NCBI RefSeq assembly: GCF_019402645.1
Contig: NZ_VKKS01000001.1
Coordinates: 2,401,857-2,465,856, forward strand
Length of the DNA: 64,000 bases
Reading direction: 5' to 3'
Source of the DNA: Morganella morganii
GTDB lineage: Bacteria; Pseudomonadota; Gammaproteobacteria; Enterobacterales; Enterobacteriaceae
Within the stretch, counting starts at the first letter, position 1. The number at the start of each line of letters is the position of its first letter. Both the position numbers and the translations under genes were made by a program. Positions 39,346 through 47,904 of this stretch are shown here, one piece after another. The notes beneath the pieces were generated by a model. It ran no database searches and was not told the DNA's origin. It was given only the letters and a program-made list of their open reading frames with translations.

Positions 39346-39855
39346 TCAATGATAAGAAACCGTAAAGCTCACATCTGCATTAGCCACCCCCTCAGTCACG
39401 GTTCCCGTTGACATGTAAGCAGCATAAAACGTTAATGCAGTTTCCTCTGTCGTGGTTACACTTTTTCCTGATGAGGCAGTGTTTAAAGGAATAAGGGTCG
39501 TTTTATCACTATCATAAATAGCTATGCCCACATTCTGAGCACCACCAGACTGAAGTTTTAGCAACTGGGGGTTCCCGGGAACTGCATCCCCTTCGAATGT
39601 AACCTGAACATCGTTGTAATTATCAGGGCAATTATCCAGTGTAATACTAAATGGCTTCATGGGTGTGATATCACCGACAGATTGTAAATACCCGGTACTA
39701 AAAAACCCCAGAGAGACAGTCTGCCCGTTACCCACAATGATTTCACAAGCGGATTCTTCTATCTTTCCTGTAATATTAAATACCACATCAGCAGCATAGG
39801 TGGCAGAGGCAAAAAAAACCAATAAATAAAGACTATTTTTCCGCAGCAAAAACAT
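39346..39855 (-). CDS. Fimbrial minor subunit
   Basis: 169 residues: signal peptide ending 'ATYAA', then a pilin domain with two cysteines ('ESACEI', 'DNCPDN'), the pilin-typical 'ITLDNCPD' strand and a C-terminal 'ANADVSFTVSYH' with the penultimate aromatic beta-zipper used for chaperone recognition. It resembles the major subunit of the same operon ('MKPFSITLDNCPD' versus 'LKPITISLSGCPD'). Last gene of chaperone-usher operon 1, just before IS debris. Confidence 0.85.
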   Translation of the reverse strand: MFLLRKNSLYLLVFFASATYAADVVFNITGKIEESACEIIVGNGQTVSLGFFSTGYLQSVGDITPMKPFSITLDNCPDNYNDVQVTFEGDAVPGNPQLLKLQSGGAQNVGIAIYDSDKTTLIPLNTASSGKSVTTTEETALTFYAAYMSTGTVTEGVANADVSFTVSYH

Positions 39856-39896
39856 AATTTGATCCTCTTACTACATAGATAACGTCAGGCTGGTTT

Positions 39897-40925
39897 CTAT
39901 TGATAAGAAAAAGTCACCGTTGCCACAGCATTTGCATCCCCGGCTTTTACAGTTTCCTGCATCCGGATATATTTAAAACTTAATGGCACAGTAATTACCT
40001 GCCCATTACTCGAGGTTTTATTACCAATTTGAAATTGATTTGGATTACCTTTTGATGAACTATCCAGCCCTAATAATTTTGCCGTAGGCTCGTCATCATA
40101 AAAAGCCTGCACGCCTATCCCTTCCGCTGTTGAATCAGGTGATAATTTAATAATATTGGAGACATTCGATGGATCTGATGCATCAGATAGCGTCATCCAC
40201 GGTATCACGCCCGAATCACAACTCAAATTCACAATAGTTGATGCGCCCCCAAAATTACTGCCCACAGACGGTAATTCAGCCTTGGAAAATGTACCCAGTA
40301 AAACAGATACCGTTTTATTCGACGTCACTTCGCAAGCCAGTGCCTGTACATTAATATTCGTTGTATTAACTAATATTTTAGCCGTTTCAATTAAGCTGGT
40401 ATTACGATAACACCTAAAGTCAGCAATCTTTTGGTTTGGAAAGGTATTGACCCCTATTGGTAAATTACCGGGTAATTTCACAAATGCAAACCGGATATTA
40501 GCCCCGAAACTGGTTGATCCCCCTGTTCCCCCGCCGGCAAAAGGATAAACTGTCGTTTCACTATTGGTTAATGGCGTCCATATTTGAGTTCCGTTGTCTC
40601 TGGCCCCCATAATCCAGCCAATCCCCGCCATCTCAGAGGAAAAAATGGTGTATGTTGAACCATCAATACTTGTTTGATACCCCGATGACAAGGAGGAAGA
40701 TACAATCACCGATTTGGTTAAATTCCCCCCTGATCCGGGGTTACACATGCGGAGTTCCTGACCCGTAGCATTCCAGCTTCCGGTCAGTAAATTAAAATCT
40801 GTTACTGCATCTACCGGGTTGCTGTAAGTAATTGCTGCGGGAGATAATGTTAAATCGGTGGGGGTGCTGTAACCCGCCGGGGTATAAACTGTTATCCACA
40901 GTAACAGCAAAATCTTTTTCATCAT
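39897..40925 (-). CDS. Fimbrial tip adhesin-like protein
   Basis: 342 residues. A signal peptide ('MMKKILLLLWITVYTPAGYS') is followed by a lectin-like N-terminal half (about 20-185) and a C-terminal pilin domain with 'ALACEV' and 'VNLSCDSG' cysteines and the final 'AVATVTFSYQ' strand. This two-domain plan is that of tip adhesins (FimH/MrpH-like); the receptor is unknown. It lies between the usher and minor pilin genes, 22 bases after the usher. Confidence 0.8.
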   Translation of the reverse strand: MMKKILLLLWITVYTPAGYSTPTDLTLSPAAITYSNPVDAVTDFNLLTGSWNATGQELRMCNPGSGGNLTKSVIVSSSLSSGYQTSIDGSTYTIFSSEMAGIGWIMGARDNGTQIWTPLTNSETTVYPFAGGGTGGSTSFGANIRFAFVKLPGNLPIGVNTFPNQKIADFRCYRNTSLIETAKILVNTTNINVQALACEVTSNKTVSVLLGTFSKAELPSVGSNFGGASTIVNLSCDSGVIPWMTLSDASDPSNVSNIIKLSPDSTAEGIGVQAFYDDEPTAKLLGLDSSSKGNPNQFQIGNKTSSNGQVITVPLSFKYIRMQETVKAGDANAVATVTFSYQ

Positions 40926-40947
40926 AATATCTGTCTACCTTAAAATA

Positions 40948-43503
40948 TTAATCAACACGTGAGGATATCAGGCAATCGGACACCAGTTGCAGTACAGGCG
41001 TAGTTTTATTTACAGGTAATGTAAACGCTGCATAGCACCGCTGGTCATCTGATTCCCCCCACTGAACCTGTAATTCTCCCTGTTCAGGCAAACCATTAAG
41101 GTAAACAGCTCCTGAATCTCCCACTATTCCGGTTATGTTTACGGATTTATCGCGGCTATCCAGTGAAACTATGGCACCAAAAGGAACCACTTCCCCATTA
41201 ACCGTTAGCTTTATTAAAGCCCGCCATCCAATGTGCGTTTTAAAATCAGCCCGGACTACCGCGCCCCGGGTTGGTATCACCGTCGTACTGTTATTAACCA
41301 AGTCAACATTATCGGCTAAGCTTTCAATACCCAACTGAATTCTGTTACGTTGATAAGGGGATAAATACGACACTACAGCATAACCCTGTGCATTAGTGGT
41401 GACCCCCGTTCGATTTTGAACCTCGACATCCCCGGCCCCAACCGCCCTGACAATAGCTATTGTTTCCCCTAATGGCTGAGAAAGCGTCACACCATCCCCG
41501 TGCAGAACCAATCCCCCCTGAACCCCGTAGTTAAGCCGCTGAGTGCCCGAACTATAACTATACCCACTACTAATGATGCCGTTGCGTCCTTTGTAAGAGA
41601 GTGATGCATTACCACTATTCTGTTGATTTTTATTGTCCAAACTTTGCTGAATACTGTAATTAAGCGTATTATTTAGCCCATTACCGCTTACTCCGAGTTG
41701 GAAATTATTCCTTCCCTGGTTATCGGTGCTCATATTGCCATTGATGTAACTGTTAAGAGATAATGCATCAAATGGAAAGCTTATATTAAAGGAAAACAAT
41801 TGGTTGGCTGACATTCTGCCCGGAAAATTGTTGTAACTGTAATTCACCCCATAATTGATTGCCCGCCAGCTGCTGTTATACCCCGCACCGATGGTTTTTT
41901 CGTAGCCTTGCCGCCCCCAAAAATTCTGTTGATATGCATTCACATAAACGGAACCATAATCACCAAGTGCCTGACTCATATTTACCTGCAGACGTGAACG
42001 CTTATTAAAGTGCGTTTTGGACTGGTAATAATCATTTGCTTCAGAGAAGTCATAGTACCCTTCAGTTGAGTAACGATAGCCTGCCAGAGTAACCGTCGTT
42101 CCGCTGGACAATAAACTTTTTGCATATTGAAAACGGTATGATTGCCCATGGTACCGAGCTGACCCGGGGTATACATCAAAGTTAGTGCGGGCATCAGTCA
42201 CATCAAACGATAAGGCACCGACGCTACCGAGATTCAGCCCTGTTCCTACAGCTGATGCCGAGTAGTCCCGGGAATACAAAAAACCTCCGTACAAGGTCGT
42301 ATTCCACGGCAGTCCGTATATCAGAGAGGACTGAATAAAATTTGGTTCTCTGGACAGCGAGGAATTCGCGCGATATTTCCCGCCACTCACTGAATATTTA
42401 TATTGCCCTTCCCGTTGCATAACAGGAACAGATGAAAAAGGCACCACAAAAGTTTGTTCACTGCCTTCCATTCCTTCCACCGTTACCTCCAGGTTACCAC
42501 TGGAAGAGGTGGGATACAGGTCGGTGATTTCAAAGGGTCCCGCCGAAACATATGTTTGGTAAATAACATAACCATTTTGACGGACTGTCACTTTAGCGTT
42601 AGTTTGGGCTATCCCCTGCACTACAGGTGCAAATCCACGCAAACTATATGGCAGCATATTATCGTCAGAAGCCAAACGCCCGCCGATAAATTGAAAACTG
42701 TCAAAAATATCGCCGGAAGTCGCCGCTTCGCCAAGAGTTAACTGGCTTTTCAGCGCAATAATATTGCGCTCTGCATAGGTGTTTATATTTTTCCAGTGCC
42801 GCTCATCATTACTTTTTGAGTAGACTGAATAATTACGTAAACGCCATGCACCCACATTAACCCCACTGCGTAAACTTAAGAATTCAGACTGCTGACTTTT
42901 ATTATCATCATGCCAGGTTTGCGAGCCGGTAAAGCCATAATCAAGAGTCAGCGCGGAAATCCCCGGCTCCCACAACTCAGAGGGGACAGCTCCACGCGCT
43001 GCGGTATTCATCGCAATTTGAGGAATATTGATGATTAGCTTTTGCTGTGCAAAATCAAATTTAACTGATGCACCCGGGATCATATCGGGGATAGAGGTAA
43101 TGACAGCTGTATTATTCAGGACAGACAGTGCTGCTGATGCATTTGGATTAACTCCCCAATCAACTAATTGCTGTTTAATTAACTTTGGTAAAAGGTTATT
43201 GTTATCCGCATAAAATGAGAGCGTATCAGAGCCCACCGATTCACTGTTAACTATAACATCAACCAGATAGTTCCCCGGCAGTTGCCCTCCTGACTCAGAA
43301 AAAGCGTCTAAATTATCAATATCGGCAATAGACTGAGAACCTCTTTTATCCAAAGCGTACGGATTAAAGTAATCAGTCGCGTGAGCTATTCCCATTCCGG
43401 ATCCAAAAAATAACACCGGTAAAACGGGTAATAATAGCGATAAATCAGGACTGCTTTTTATTGAAGAAAAAATCAGTCCTCGATTAAATAAGTGTATTTT
43501 CAT
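40948..43503 (-). CDS. Outer-membrane fimbrial usher
   Basis: 851 residues of the PapC/FimD family, which threads pilins through the outer membrane. Signal sequence, N-terminal domain ('YFNPYALDKRGSQSIADIDN'), beta-barrel with 'LRGFAPVVQGIAQTNAKVTV' and 'FEITDLYPTSSSGNLEVTV', plug, and two C-terminal domains with a cysteine pair ('DDQRCYAAF', 'VSDCLISS'). Only distantly like the second usher at 59031-61745, so the two operons are not recent duplicates. Confidence 0.95.
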   Translation of the reverse strand: MKIHLFNRGLIFSSIKSSPDLSLLLPVLPVLFFGSGMGIAHATDYFNPYALDKRGSQSIADIDNLDAFSESGGQLPGNYLVDVIVNSESVGSDTLSFYADNNNLLPKLIKQQLVDWGVNPNASAALSVLNNTAVITSIPDMIPGASVKFDFAQQKLIINIPQIAMNTAARGAVPSELWEPGISALTLDYGFTGSQTWHDDNKSQQSEFLSLRSGVNVGAWRLRNYSVYSKSNDERHWKNINTYAERNIIALKSQLTLGEAATSGDIFDSFQFIGGRLASDDNMLPYSLRGFAPVVQGIAQTNAKVTVRQNGYVIYQTYVSAGPFEITDLYPTSSSGNLEVTVEGMEGSEQTFVVPFSSVPVMQREGQYKYSVSGGKYRANSSLSREPNFIQSSLIYGLPWNTTLYGGFLYSRDYSASAVGTGLNLGSVGALSFDVTDARTNFDVYPGSARYHGQSYRFQYAKSLLSSGTTVTLAGYRYSTEGYYDFSEANDYYQSKTHFNKRSRLQVNMSQALGDYGSVYVNAYQQNFWGRQGYEKTIGAGYNSSWRAINYGVNYSYNNFPGRMSANQLFSFNISFPFDALSLNSYINGNMSTDNQGRNNFQLGVSGNGLNNTLNYSIQQSLDNKNQQNSGNASLSYKGRNGIISSGYSYSSGTQRLNYGVQGGLVLHGDGVTLSQPLGETIAIVRAVGAGDVEVQNRTGVTTNAQGYAVVSYLSPYQRNRIQLGIESLADNVDLVNNSTTVIPTRGAVVRADFKTHIGWRALIKLTVNGEVVPFGAIVSLDSRDKSVNITGIVGDSGAVYLNGLPEQGELQVQWGESDDQRCYAAFTLPVNKTTPVLQLVSDCLISSRVD

Positions 43504-43585
43504 GAGGCGTCATCATAATCAGATAAGATGTATTCCGTATATAACAGGAAAGACTGTTGTTAATTATTTACGCTGAATGAGAACA

Positions 43586-44284
43586 TCATCGTATCAATTG
43601 TGTTTCCAGGCCCGTTTTTCCGCCATAATCATTAATCACTGACCATTTTACTGTCAACCCAGAGGAGATTGCTTGCCGGGGAATAGTCCAGTTCTGTTCA
43701 CTCATAGGAGCTATCATTCCGGGCTGAGTTAATGTCACACCATTGACTTGCAATTCACTGAATGAAAGATAAAAAGGGGTAGGATTTTTCGCATAGAGGG
43801 TATTTCCGTTACGATGAAATGTAAGGTGAGTATACGCCTCTGTTGAAGCCTGATGACTTAATGTTCCCGGACGGTAAAATAATTTAATACGGCTGTTAAC
43901 TGAAATATGCAATTCATTTTTTGCATTAGGATTTGATGTGGGAATTGATTTTATATTGACCCAATACACTGATTCACGATCATCAGGTAAATTACCTGTT
44001 TTGACAATGCGCAATGCACTGGAGGAATCCCCATTCAAACGAAAAAGAGGCGGCGTTAAAATAAATGGAATCTGAGGTTCTTGTAATGCCGTGTTTTTAT
44101 CATTTTCTAACCACGACTGAATTAAATATGGTTTATCATCTGGGTTTTGAATAGAAACAGATGTTTCTTTTTTATTTCCATCGTAAATAACCCGGGTGCT
44201 ACCAATAATAATTCCGGCTTGACTGTTAAAGGCTAAACATAACAAGAACAAAGATATTAACGAAGTGACATGTTTTAATAACAT
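43586..44284 (-). CDS. Periplasmic fimbrial chaperone
   Basis: 232 residues of the PapD family: signal peptide, then 'GIIIGSTRVIYDGNKKETSVSIQN', the conserved 'YLIQSWLEND', and 'FILTPPLFRLNGDSSSALRI' with 'LPDDRESVYWVNIKSIP', then 'NSRIKLFYRP' holding the subunit-anchoring Arg/Lys. It donates a strand to pilins for delivery to the usher encoded 82 bases downstream. Confidence 0.93.
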   Translation of the reverse strand: MLLKHVTSLISLFLLCLAFNSQAGIIIGSTRVIYDGNKKETSVSIQNPDDKPYLIQSWLENDKNTALQEPQIPFILTPPLFRLNGDSSSALRIVKTGNLPDDRESVYWVNIKSIPTSNPNAKNELHISVNSRIKLFYRPGTLSHQASTEAYTHLTFHRNGNTLYAKNPTPFYLSFSELQVNGVTLTQPGMIAPMSEQNWTIPRQAISSGLTVKWSVINDYGGKTGLETQLIR

Positions 44285-44310
44285 ACTATTCTAATCTCCA
44301 AAATATCAAT

Positions 44311-44341
44311 ATGAGCCGTATTCACTTGTAATGCGACTCAT
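44311..44341 (-). other. Hairpin between major pilin and chaperone genes
   Basis: 12-bp stem with one mismatch and one G-T pair (44311-44322 with 44330-44341). An intra-operon hairpin after the major subunit gene is common in fimbrial operons, where it keeps pilin mRNA in excess. Confidence 0.5.
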
Positions 44342-44351
44342 TTATTATTTA

Positions 44352-44876
44352 TTATTGATACGAGATATCTATTGTCACATTCGCATTTGCAGCGCCTTCC
44401 GTTGCACTTCCTGTTGTCATATAACTGGCATAAACTGTATGCTCACCAGCTTGTGATGTCAGCGGAATAACTAATCCGGAAAATTTATTAGGCGTAATAA
44501 TATCTGCAGTATTTGTTGAACTATATAATGCAATACCTACATTAGTTGCAGTACCAGCACCTGTTTCAATTGCAAACAAGTCTGGGTTGGTTCCGTTTGC
44601 GGTGCCATTGAACTGAATATTTGCCGAGGTCATGTCCGGACAGCCTGAAAGGCTAATCGTGATTGGTTTTAAATCAGTAGTTACACCAGAAGTTTGGTAA
44701 TTAGCGATGCTCCACGAGTCCAGTGCCACGTTAATAGTTCCTGTGGCCGTTGCACCATTAATGTTAACCTCACACGGAGCATCAGTAAACGCACCTGTAA
44801 AATGGAGAGTACCATCCACAGCAAACGCTGAGCTGGTTAATGCAAATAAAGATGACGCAATAAGTATTTTTTTCAT
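44352..44876 (-). CDS. Major fimbrial subunit
   Basis: About 174 residues from the ATG at 44876 (AAAAGG upstream; the ATG at 44900 would prepend residues before the signal). Signal peptide 'MKKILIASSLFALTSSAFA', then a FimA-like domain with the disulfide pair 'DAPCEVNI' and 'SLSGCPDM' and the C-terminal 'NANVTIDISYQ'. First structural gene of operon 1, hence probably the main shaft pilin. Confidence 0.9.
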   Translation of the reverse strand: MKKILIASSLFALTSSAFAVDGTLHFTGAFTDAPCEVNINGATATGTINVALDSWSIANYQTSGVTTDLKPITISLSGCPDMTSANIQFNGTANGTNPDLFAIETGAGTATNVGIALYSSTNTADIITPNKFSGLVIPLTSQAGEHTVYASYMTTGSATEGAANANVTIDISYQ

Positions 44877-44900
44877 AATAAAAAACCTTTTAGTAAACAT

Positions 44901-45343
44901 AGGAAAGCCATATGATATTTTTTGCTTGTGACATTATTTATGCACCCTGAATATCGACCTTAACAAAATCCATTTTTTCATATATATCAATGTTCAACAT
45001 GGATTTATTTTGGTTAATAGTCATGTCACTGGTTGTATTAATTGCAATCACAACATACAATATTTCTTCAGCAGACAGAGTCATAACAATAGAAAAATTA
45101 ACACCGGAAAACAAAACAGAGAAAAATAACCATCTTCTATTTTTACTCCTTACAAGAAATAAAAAATTAAATTTCATGAAAAAAAACAACACATGGCATG
45201 TTATGCACAAAAAAACACAAGTTACATGCAATAAAATTCCGAAAGTGAATAAAGCTTCAAAAAAATAACATTATTTAATAATAAAAAATCAACATGGTCA
45301 TTTAAGGAAACTTAATTTATATGTTTTATCGCACACAGATATA
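44901..45343. other. AT-rich region between the MrpJ-like gene and operon 1
   Basis: About 440 bases. Two overlapping opposite open frames exist: minus 44938-45231 (97 codons, hydrophobic start, ends 'VDIQGA') and plus 44990-45268 (92 codons). Neither has a convincing ribosome site or family match, so neither is called. The operon 1 promoter should be here. I saw no long inverted repeats of the kind that flank invertible fimbrial promoters. Confidence 0.4.
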
Positions 45344-45622
45344 TTATTGTTTTCTAAATTCATTACCAAATATTCGTTCCCAATCAAAACATCCATTTTC
45401 AACGACAAAAAGGACAAAATCAAACCATGACAAATCCAAAGCGTTCAGGTAATAGTGTAATTGGCATACCGTGAGTGATGTTGCTCCTGCTTCATATCGG
45501 GAAATCTGTTGCTGACTGATATTAATTAATTTACTTAATTCTCTGCCTGTTAACCCTGAATTTTTTCGCCTCTCTTTTAAAAAAAGGCCGAGCTGTTTAT
45601 TAAAGTTTTTCTTACATTCCAT
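45344..45622 (-). CDS. MrpJ-like helix-turn-helix regulator
   Basis: 92 residues from the ATG at 45622, which has GAGGTGGAG ten bases upstream. XRE/HTH_3 domain: 'LGLFLKERRKNSGLTGRELS' then 'INISQQQISRYEAGATSLTV', with a short C-terminal tail. Size, tail and location beside a chaperone-usher operon match the MrpJ family of Morganellaceae, which repress flagellar genes while fimbriae are made. It is upstream of the operon in the same direction rather than at its end as mrpJ is in Proteus. Role by analogy. Confidence 0.75.
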   Translation of the reverse strand: MECKKNFNKQLGLFLKERRKNSGLTGRELSKLINISQQQISRYEAGATSLTVCQLHYYLNALDLSWFDFVLFVVENGCFDWERIFGNEFRKQ

Positions 45623-45752
45623 AATACCAACTCCACCTCTCGGTAGTTCTGATTTTTCAGAAAAAACAGCATAAATAAGCAAATATATTTGCCGTTCATT
45701 GAGACAGATTCTAAATATAGTGAAACAACAAAATAATGTAAAAATGGTAATA

Positions 45753-45811
45753 TCGATCGTTAACCAAATAATGATAGATAAAAACTATCAAAAATATAAT
45801 GCCGATCGTTT
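45753..45811. promoter_or_regulatory. Paired CGATCGTT motifs upstream of the MrpJ-like gene
   Basis: TCGATCGTTA at 45753 and CCGATCGTTT at 45802, 49 bp apart in otherwise very AT-rich DNA, with a TGATAG-N7-CTATCA palindrome (45772-45790) between them. They lie 130-190 bases upstream of the regulator start. Possible operator pair; no factor assigned. Confidence 0.35.
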
Positions 45812-46026
45812 TTACCGATTTAATTGCTCGGAAATTGAAGCCGCATTAGTTTGATTTATAACTTATTTTACACGCTAAACTAGTTTTTCAATAAAATATT
45901 TCAGTAAAAAATCAATTTAGTTAATATCTATTTCAAATAAAATACTATCATTTTCGTTACAGTTAGTTACAAATTTTGTTTTTGTAACCATTTCAGCGCT
46001 GGCCTCTGCACTTCAGGACTTTACCG

Positions 46027-46329
46027 ATGACTGCTACTCACGTGCTCTGTATGACTGGAAAGCGAAGGATCAGGGGAAAACCCGGGATGGGCTTTCCATG
46101 GGATGCGGGGCGGGATGACGGGTATGCCAATGTGGGATTGATTAAACTGATCAGGAAGCAGGCCGATGAGGGGATGTGGTTGCGTGCCCGGGCGGCGATG
46201 AAGCTGATTAACAAAAACCCGAAAGCGTTTGAGGAAGCGATAGTCCGTCGTCTGGTCAGTCCGGCCAATATGGGTGTTTCCGGTGGTCAGGTTGACCTCT
46301 TCCCTTTCTTCAGTACCGGTATAAAGTAG
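46027..46329 (+). pseudogene. Unrecognised gene remnant, GC-rich island in AT-rich DNA
   Basis: The frame reads 'YANVGLIKLIRKQADEGMWL', 'RARAAMKLINKNPKAFEEAI' and 'VSGGQVDLFPF', which looks like real coding sequence. The upstream 60 bases code well in another frame ('YSRALYDWKAKDQGKTRDGL'), suggesting a frameshift near 46110. I do not recognise the family; a phage or plasmid protein is possible. Composition is unlike the AT-rich flanks and an IS fragment follows directly. Confidence 0.4.
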
Positions 46330-46371
46330 AGTTTCCGGCCTTTCTTCTTCTGAAAAAAGAGGTCATCTGAC

Positions 46372-46490
46372 ATGAAAAAGACACGTTATACCGAAGAACA
46401 GATCGCGTTTGCCCTGAAACAGGCACCCGTGCGGAGGGAGTCTGCACAAAGGTCCGGATCTCTGATTTAGCCCGGCGCTGATTCGGGGAA
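46372..46490 (+). mobile_element. IS3-family orfA 5' fragment
   Basis: GAGG and ATG at 46372 begin 'MKKTRYTEEQIAFALKQA', the N-terminus of an IS407/IS3-group OrfA. Downstream similarity ('VCTKVRISDLA') is in a shifted frame and ends within 40 codons. Remnant only. Confidence 0.7.
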
Positions 46491-46511
46491 GAGATCAAGA
46501 TCAGTTTTGAT

Positions 46512-46937
46512 TTAAATTATCTCACTATGCTCTATCATAGTTTTTAATAACATTACGGCTTCTTTTTTTTGCTGATCATTCAGGCGGGAAAGAAAAAAAT
46601 CATCCACCTGTTTTACAATCTTCTTTGCATTATTCAGTGCAATCTGACCTTTAGGTGTTATAAAAATAAACTTTCTACGTCTATCCGAAATACCCTGTTG
46701 CCTTTTAATCAGATCTTTTCCTTCCATACGAACTAATAGCTCAGCCAATGTTGCCTTGGTACTAAGTACAACTTTAGTAAGATCATGTTGTTCAATGCCA
46801 GGGTTTTTCTCAGCAACACATAATACCGAGTATTGTAACTTGGTCAGATCAGGAAGATATTTTTGCCACATTGCTGTATGGCTCTGCATCAAATCACGCA
46901 TTAGATGGAAGAACAAATTTCCTAATTCTTGTTTCAT
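46512..46937 (-). CDS. hosA: HosA-like MarR family repressor
   Basis: 141-residue MarR protein with a winged helix ('LTKLQYSVLCVAEKNPGIEQ', 'LSTKATLAELLVRMEGKDLI') and the wing 'GISDRRRKFIFITPKG'. It closely resembles E. coli HosA as I remember it (shared 'PDLTK.QY', 'PGIEQ', 'STKATLAE'). HosA represses the hydroxyarylic acid decarboxylase operon and is relieved by 4-hydroxybenzoate. Here it is divergent from just that operon, with a palindrome at 47275-47286. AT-rich, probably acquired with its target operon. Confidence 0.85.
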   Translation of the reverse strand: MKQELGNLFFHLMRDLMQSHTAMWQKYLPDLTKLQYSVLCVAEKNPGIEQHDLTKVVLSTKATLAELLVRMEGKDLIKRQQGISDRRRKFIFITPKGQIALNNAKKIVKQVDDFFLSRLNDQQKKEAVMLLKTMIEHSEII

Positions 46938-47274
46938 ATTGTTAATTATTTAGTAAAATCAGATTGTTAAGTAGAAGTTGTTCTTTGGTCGAGGCTCAGC
47001 CAAACTAAAACGCACGTTAATAAATCACGTCTGAAAAACAGCTTAAGGGAAAGAGATATACTTTAAAAGTTATTTTTCAATTAAAGAATACTGCTTAAAA
47101 TACTTTTATTCCGTGTAACTATATAATTTTTAATATAAAAAACAATTCCTTTAAATATCACACATCTAAAATAACATGTAAACAACCAATAAAAATTTCA
47201 AATAACATTCTTATTTGAAATTTTTTTAGCTCAAACACTTGTACCTGGCAATATTAATCATTACCATACAAACA

Positions 47275-47286
47275 TTCGTATACGAA
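47275..47286. promoter_or_regulatory. Palindromic HosA operator
   Basis: Perfect 12-bp palindrome TTCGTATACGAA, 18 bases before the decarboxylase B start. The HosA site reported in E. coli has the same TTCGTATACGAA core, as I recall. Its position would block the operon promoter or ribosome access. The rest of 46938-47304 is AT-rich promoter DNA. Confidence 0.75.
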
Positions 47287-47304
47287 CAATAACCAAGGTA
47301 ACAA

Positions 47305-47868
47305 ATGAGGCTGATTGTAGGACTAACAGGTGCCACAGGGGCCCCTCTGGGAGTGGCTTTATTACAAGCGTTAAAAAGATTCAATGAAATAGAAACTCAT
47401 CTGGTGATGAGTAAGTGGGCTAAAACAACTATTGAACTTGAAACCCCCTATACCGCACACGAAGTAGCGGCAATGGCTGATGTTGTACACAACCCCGCAG
47501 ATCAGGCAGCGACTATTTCATCAGGATCGTTTTATACAGATGGCATGATCATTATCCCATGTAGTATGAAAACTCTCGCGGGTATCCGATCAGGTTACGC
47601 AGAAGGACTCGTGGGGCGTGCTGCTGATGTAGTACTTAAAGAAAGGCGTAAGCTGGTGTTAGTTACCCGTGAAACACCACTTAGTACGATTCATCTCGAA
47701 AACATGCTGGCTCTTTCACGCCTTGGTGTCGTGATATTACCGCCTATGCCTGCATACTATAATCACCCTGAAAACATTGATGACGTAACGAATCATATAA
47801 TCACACGAGTTCTCGATCAGTTTAATATCGGGGTACCTGAAGCCAAAAGATGGAAAGGTTTACGCTAA
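47305..47868 (+). CDS. Hydroxyarylic acid decarboxylase subunit B (UbiX-type flavin prenyltransferase)
   Basis: 187-residue flavoprotein starting 'MRLIVGLTGATGAPLGVALL', with 'IPCSMKTLAGIRSGYAEGLV' and 'LVLVTRETPLSTIHLENMLAL'. It is a UbiX/Pad1 homologue of the ShdB/EcdB/BsdB type and makes prenylated FMN for subunit C. First gene of a B-C-D operon; AAGG precedes the ATG. Distinct from housekeeping ubiX by context. Confidence 0.93.
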   Translation: MRLIVGLTGATGAPLGVALLQALKRFNEIETHLVMSKWAKTTIELETPYTAHEVAAMADVVHNPADQAATISSGSFYTDGMIIIPCSMKTLAGIRSGYAEGLVGRAADVVLKERRKLVLVTRETPLSTIHLENMLALSRLGVVILPPMPAYYNHPENIDDVTNHIITRVLDQFNIGVPEAKRWKGLR

Positions 47869-47904
47869 GCGGGCTCACATAATTTCTTTTGAGGAGAATT
47901 AATA

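Noticed and set aside
44901..46011. Invertible fimbrial promoter (phase switch)
   Set aside because: No pair of long inverted repeats and no tyrosine recombinase gene were seen near operon 1; only short palindromes occur.
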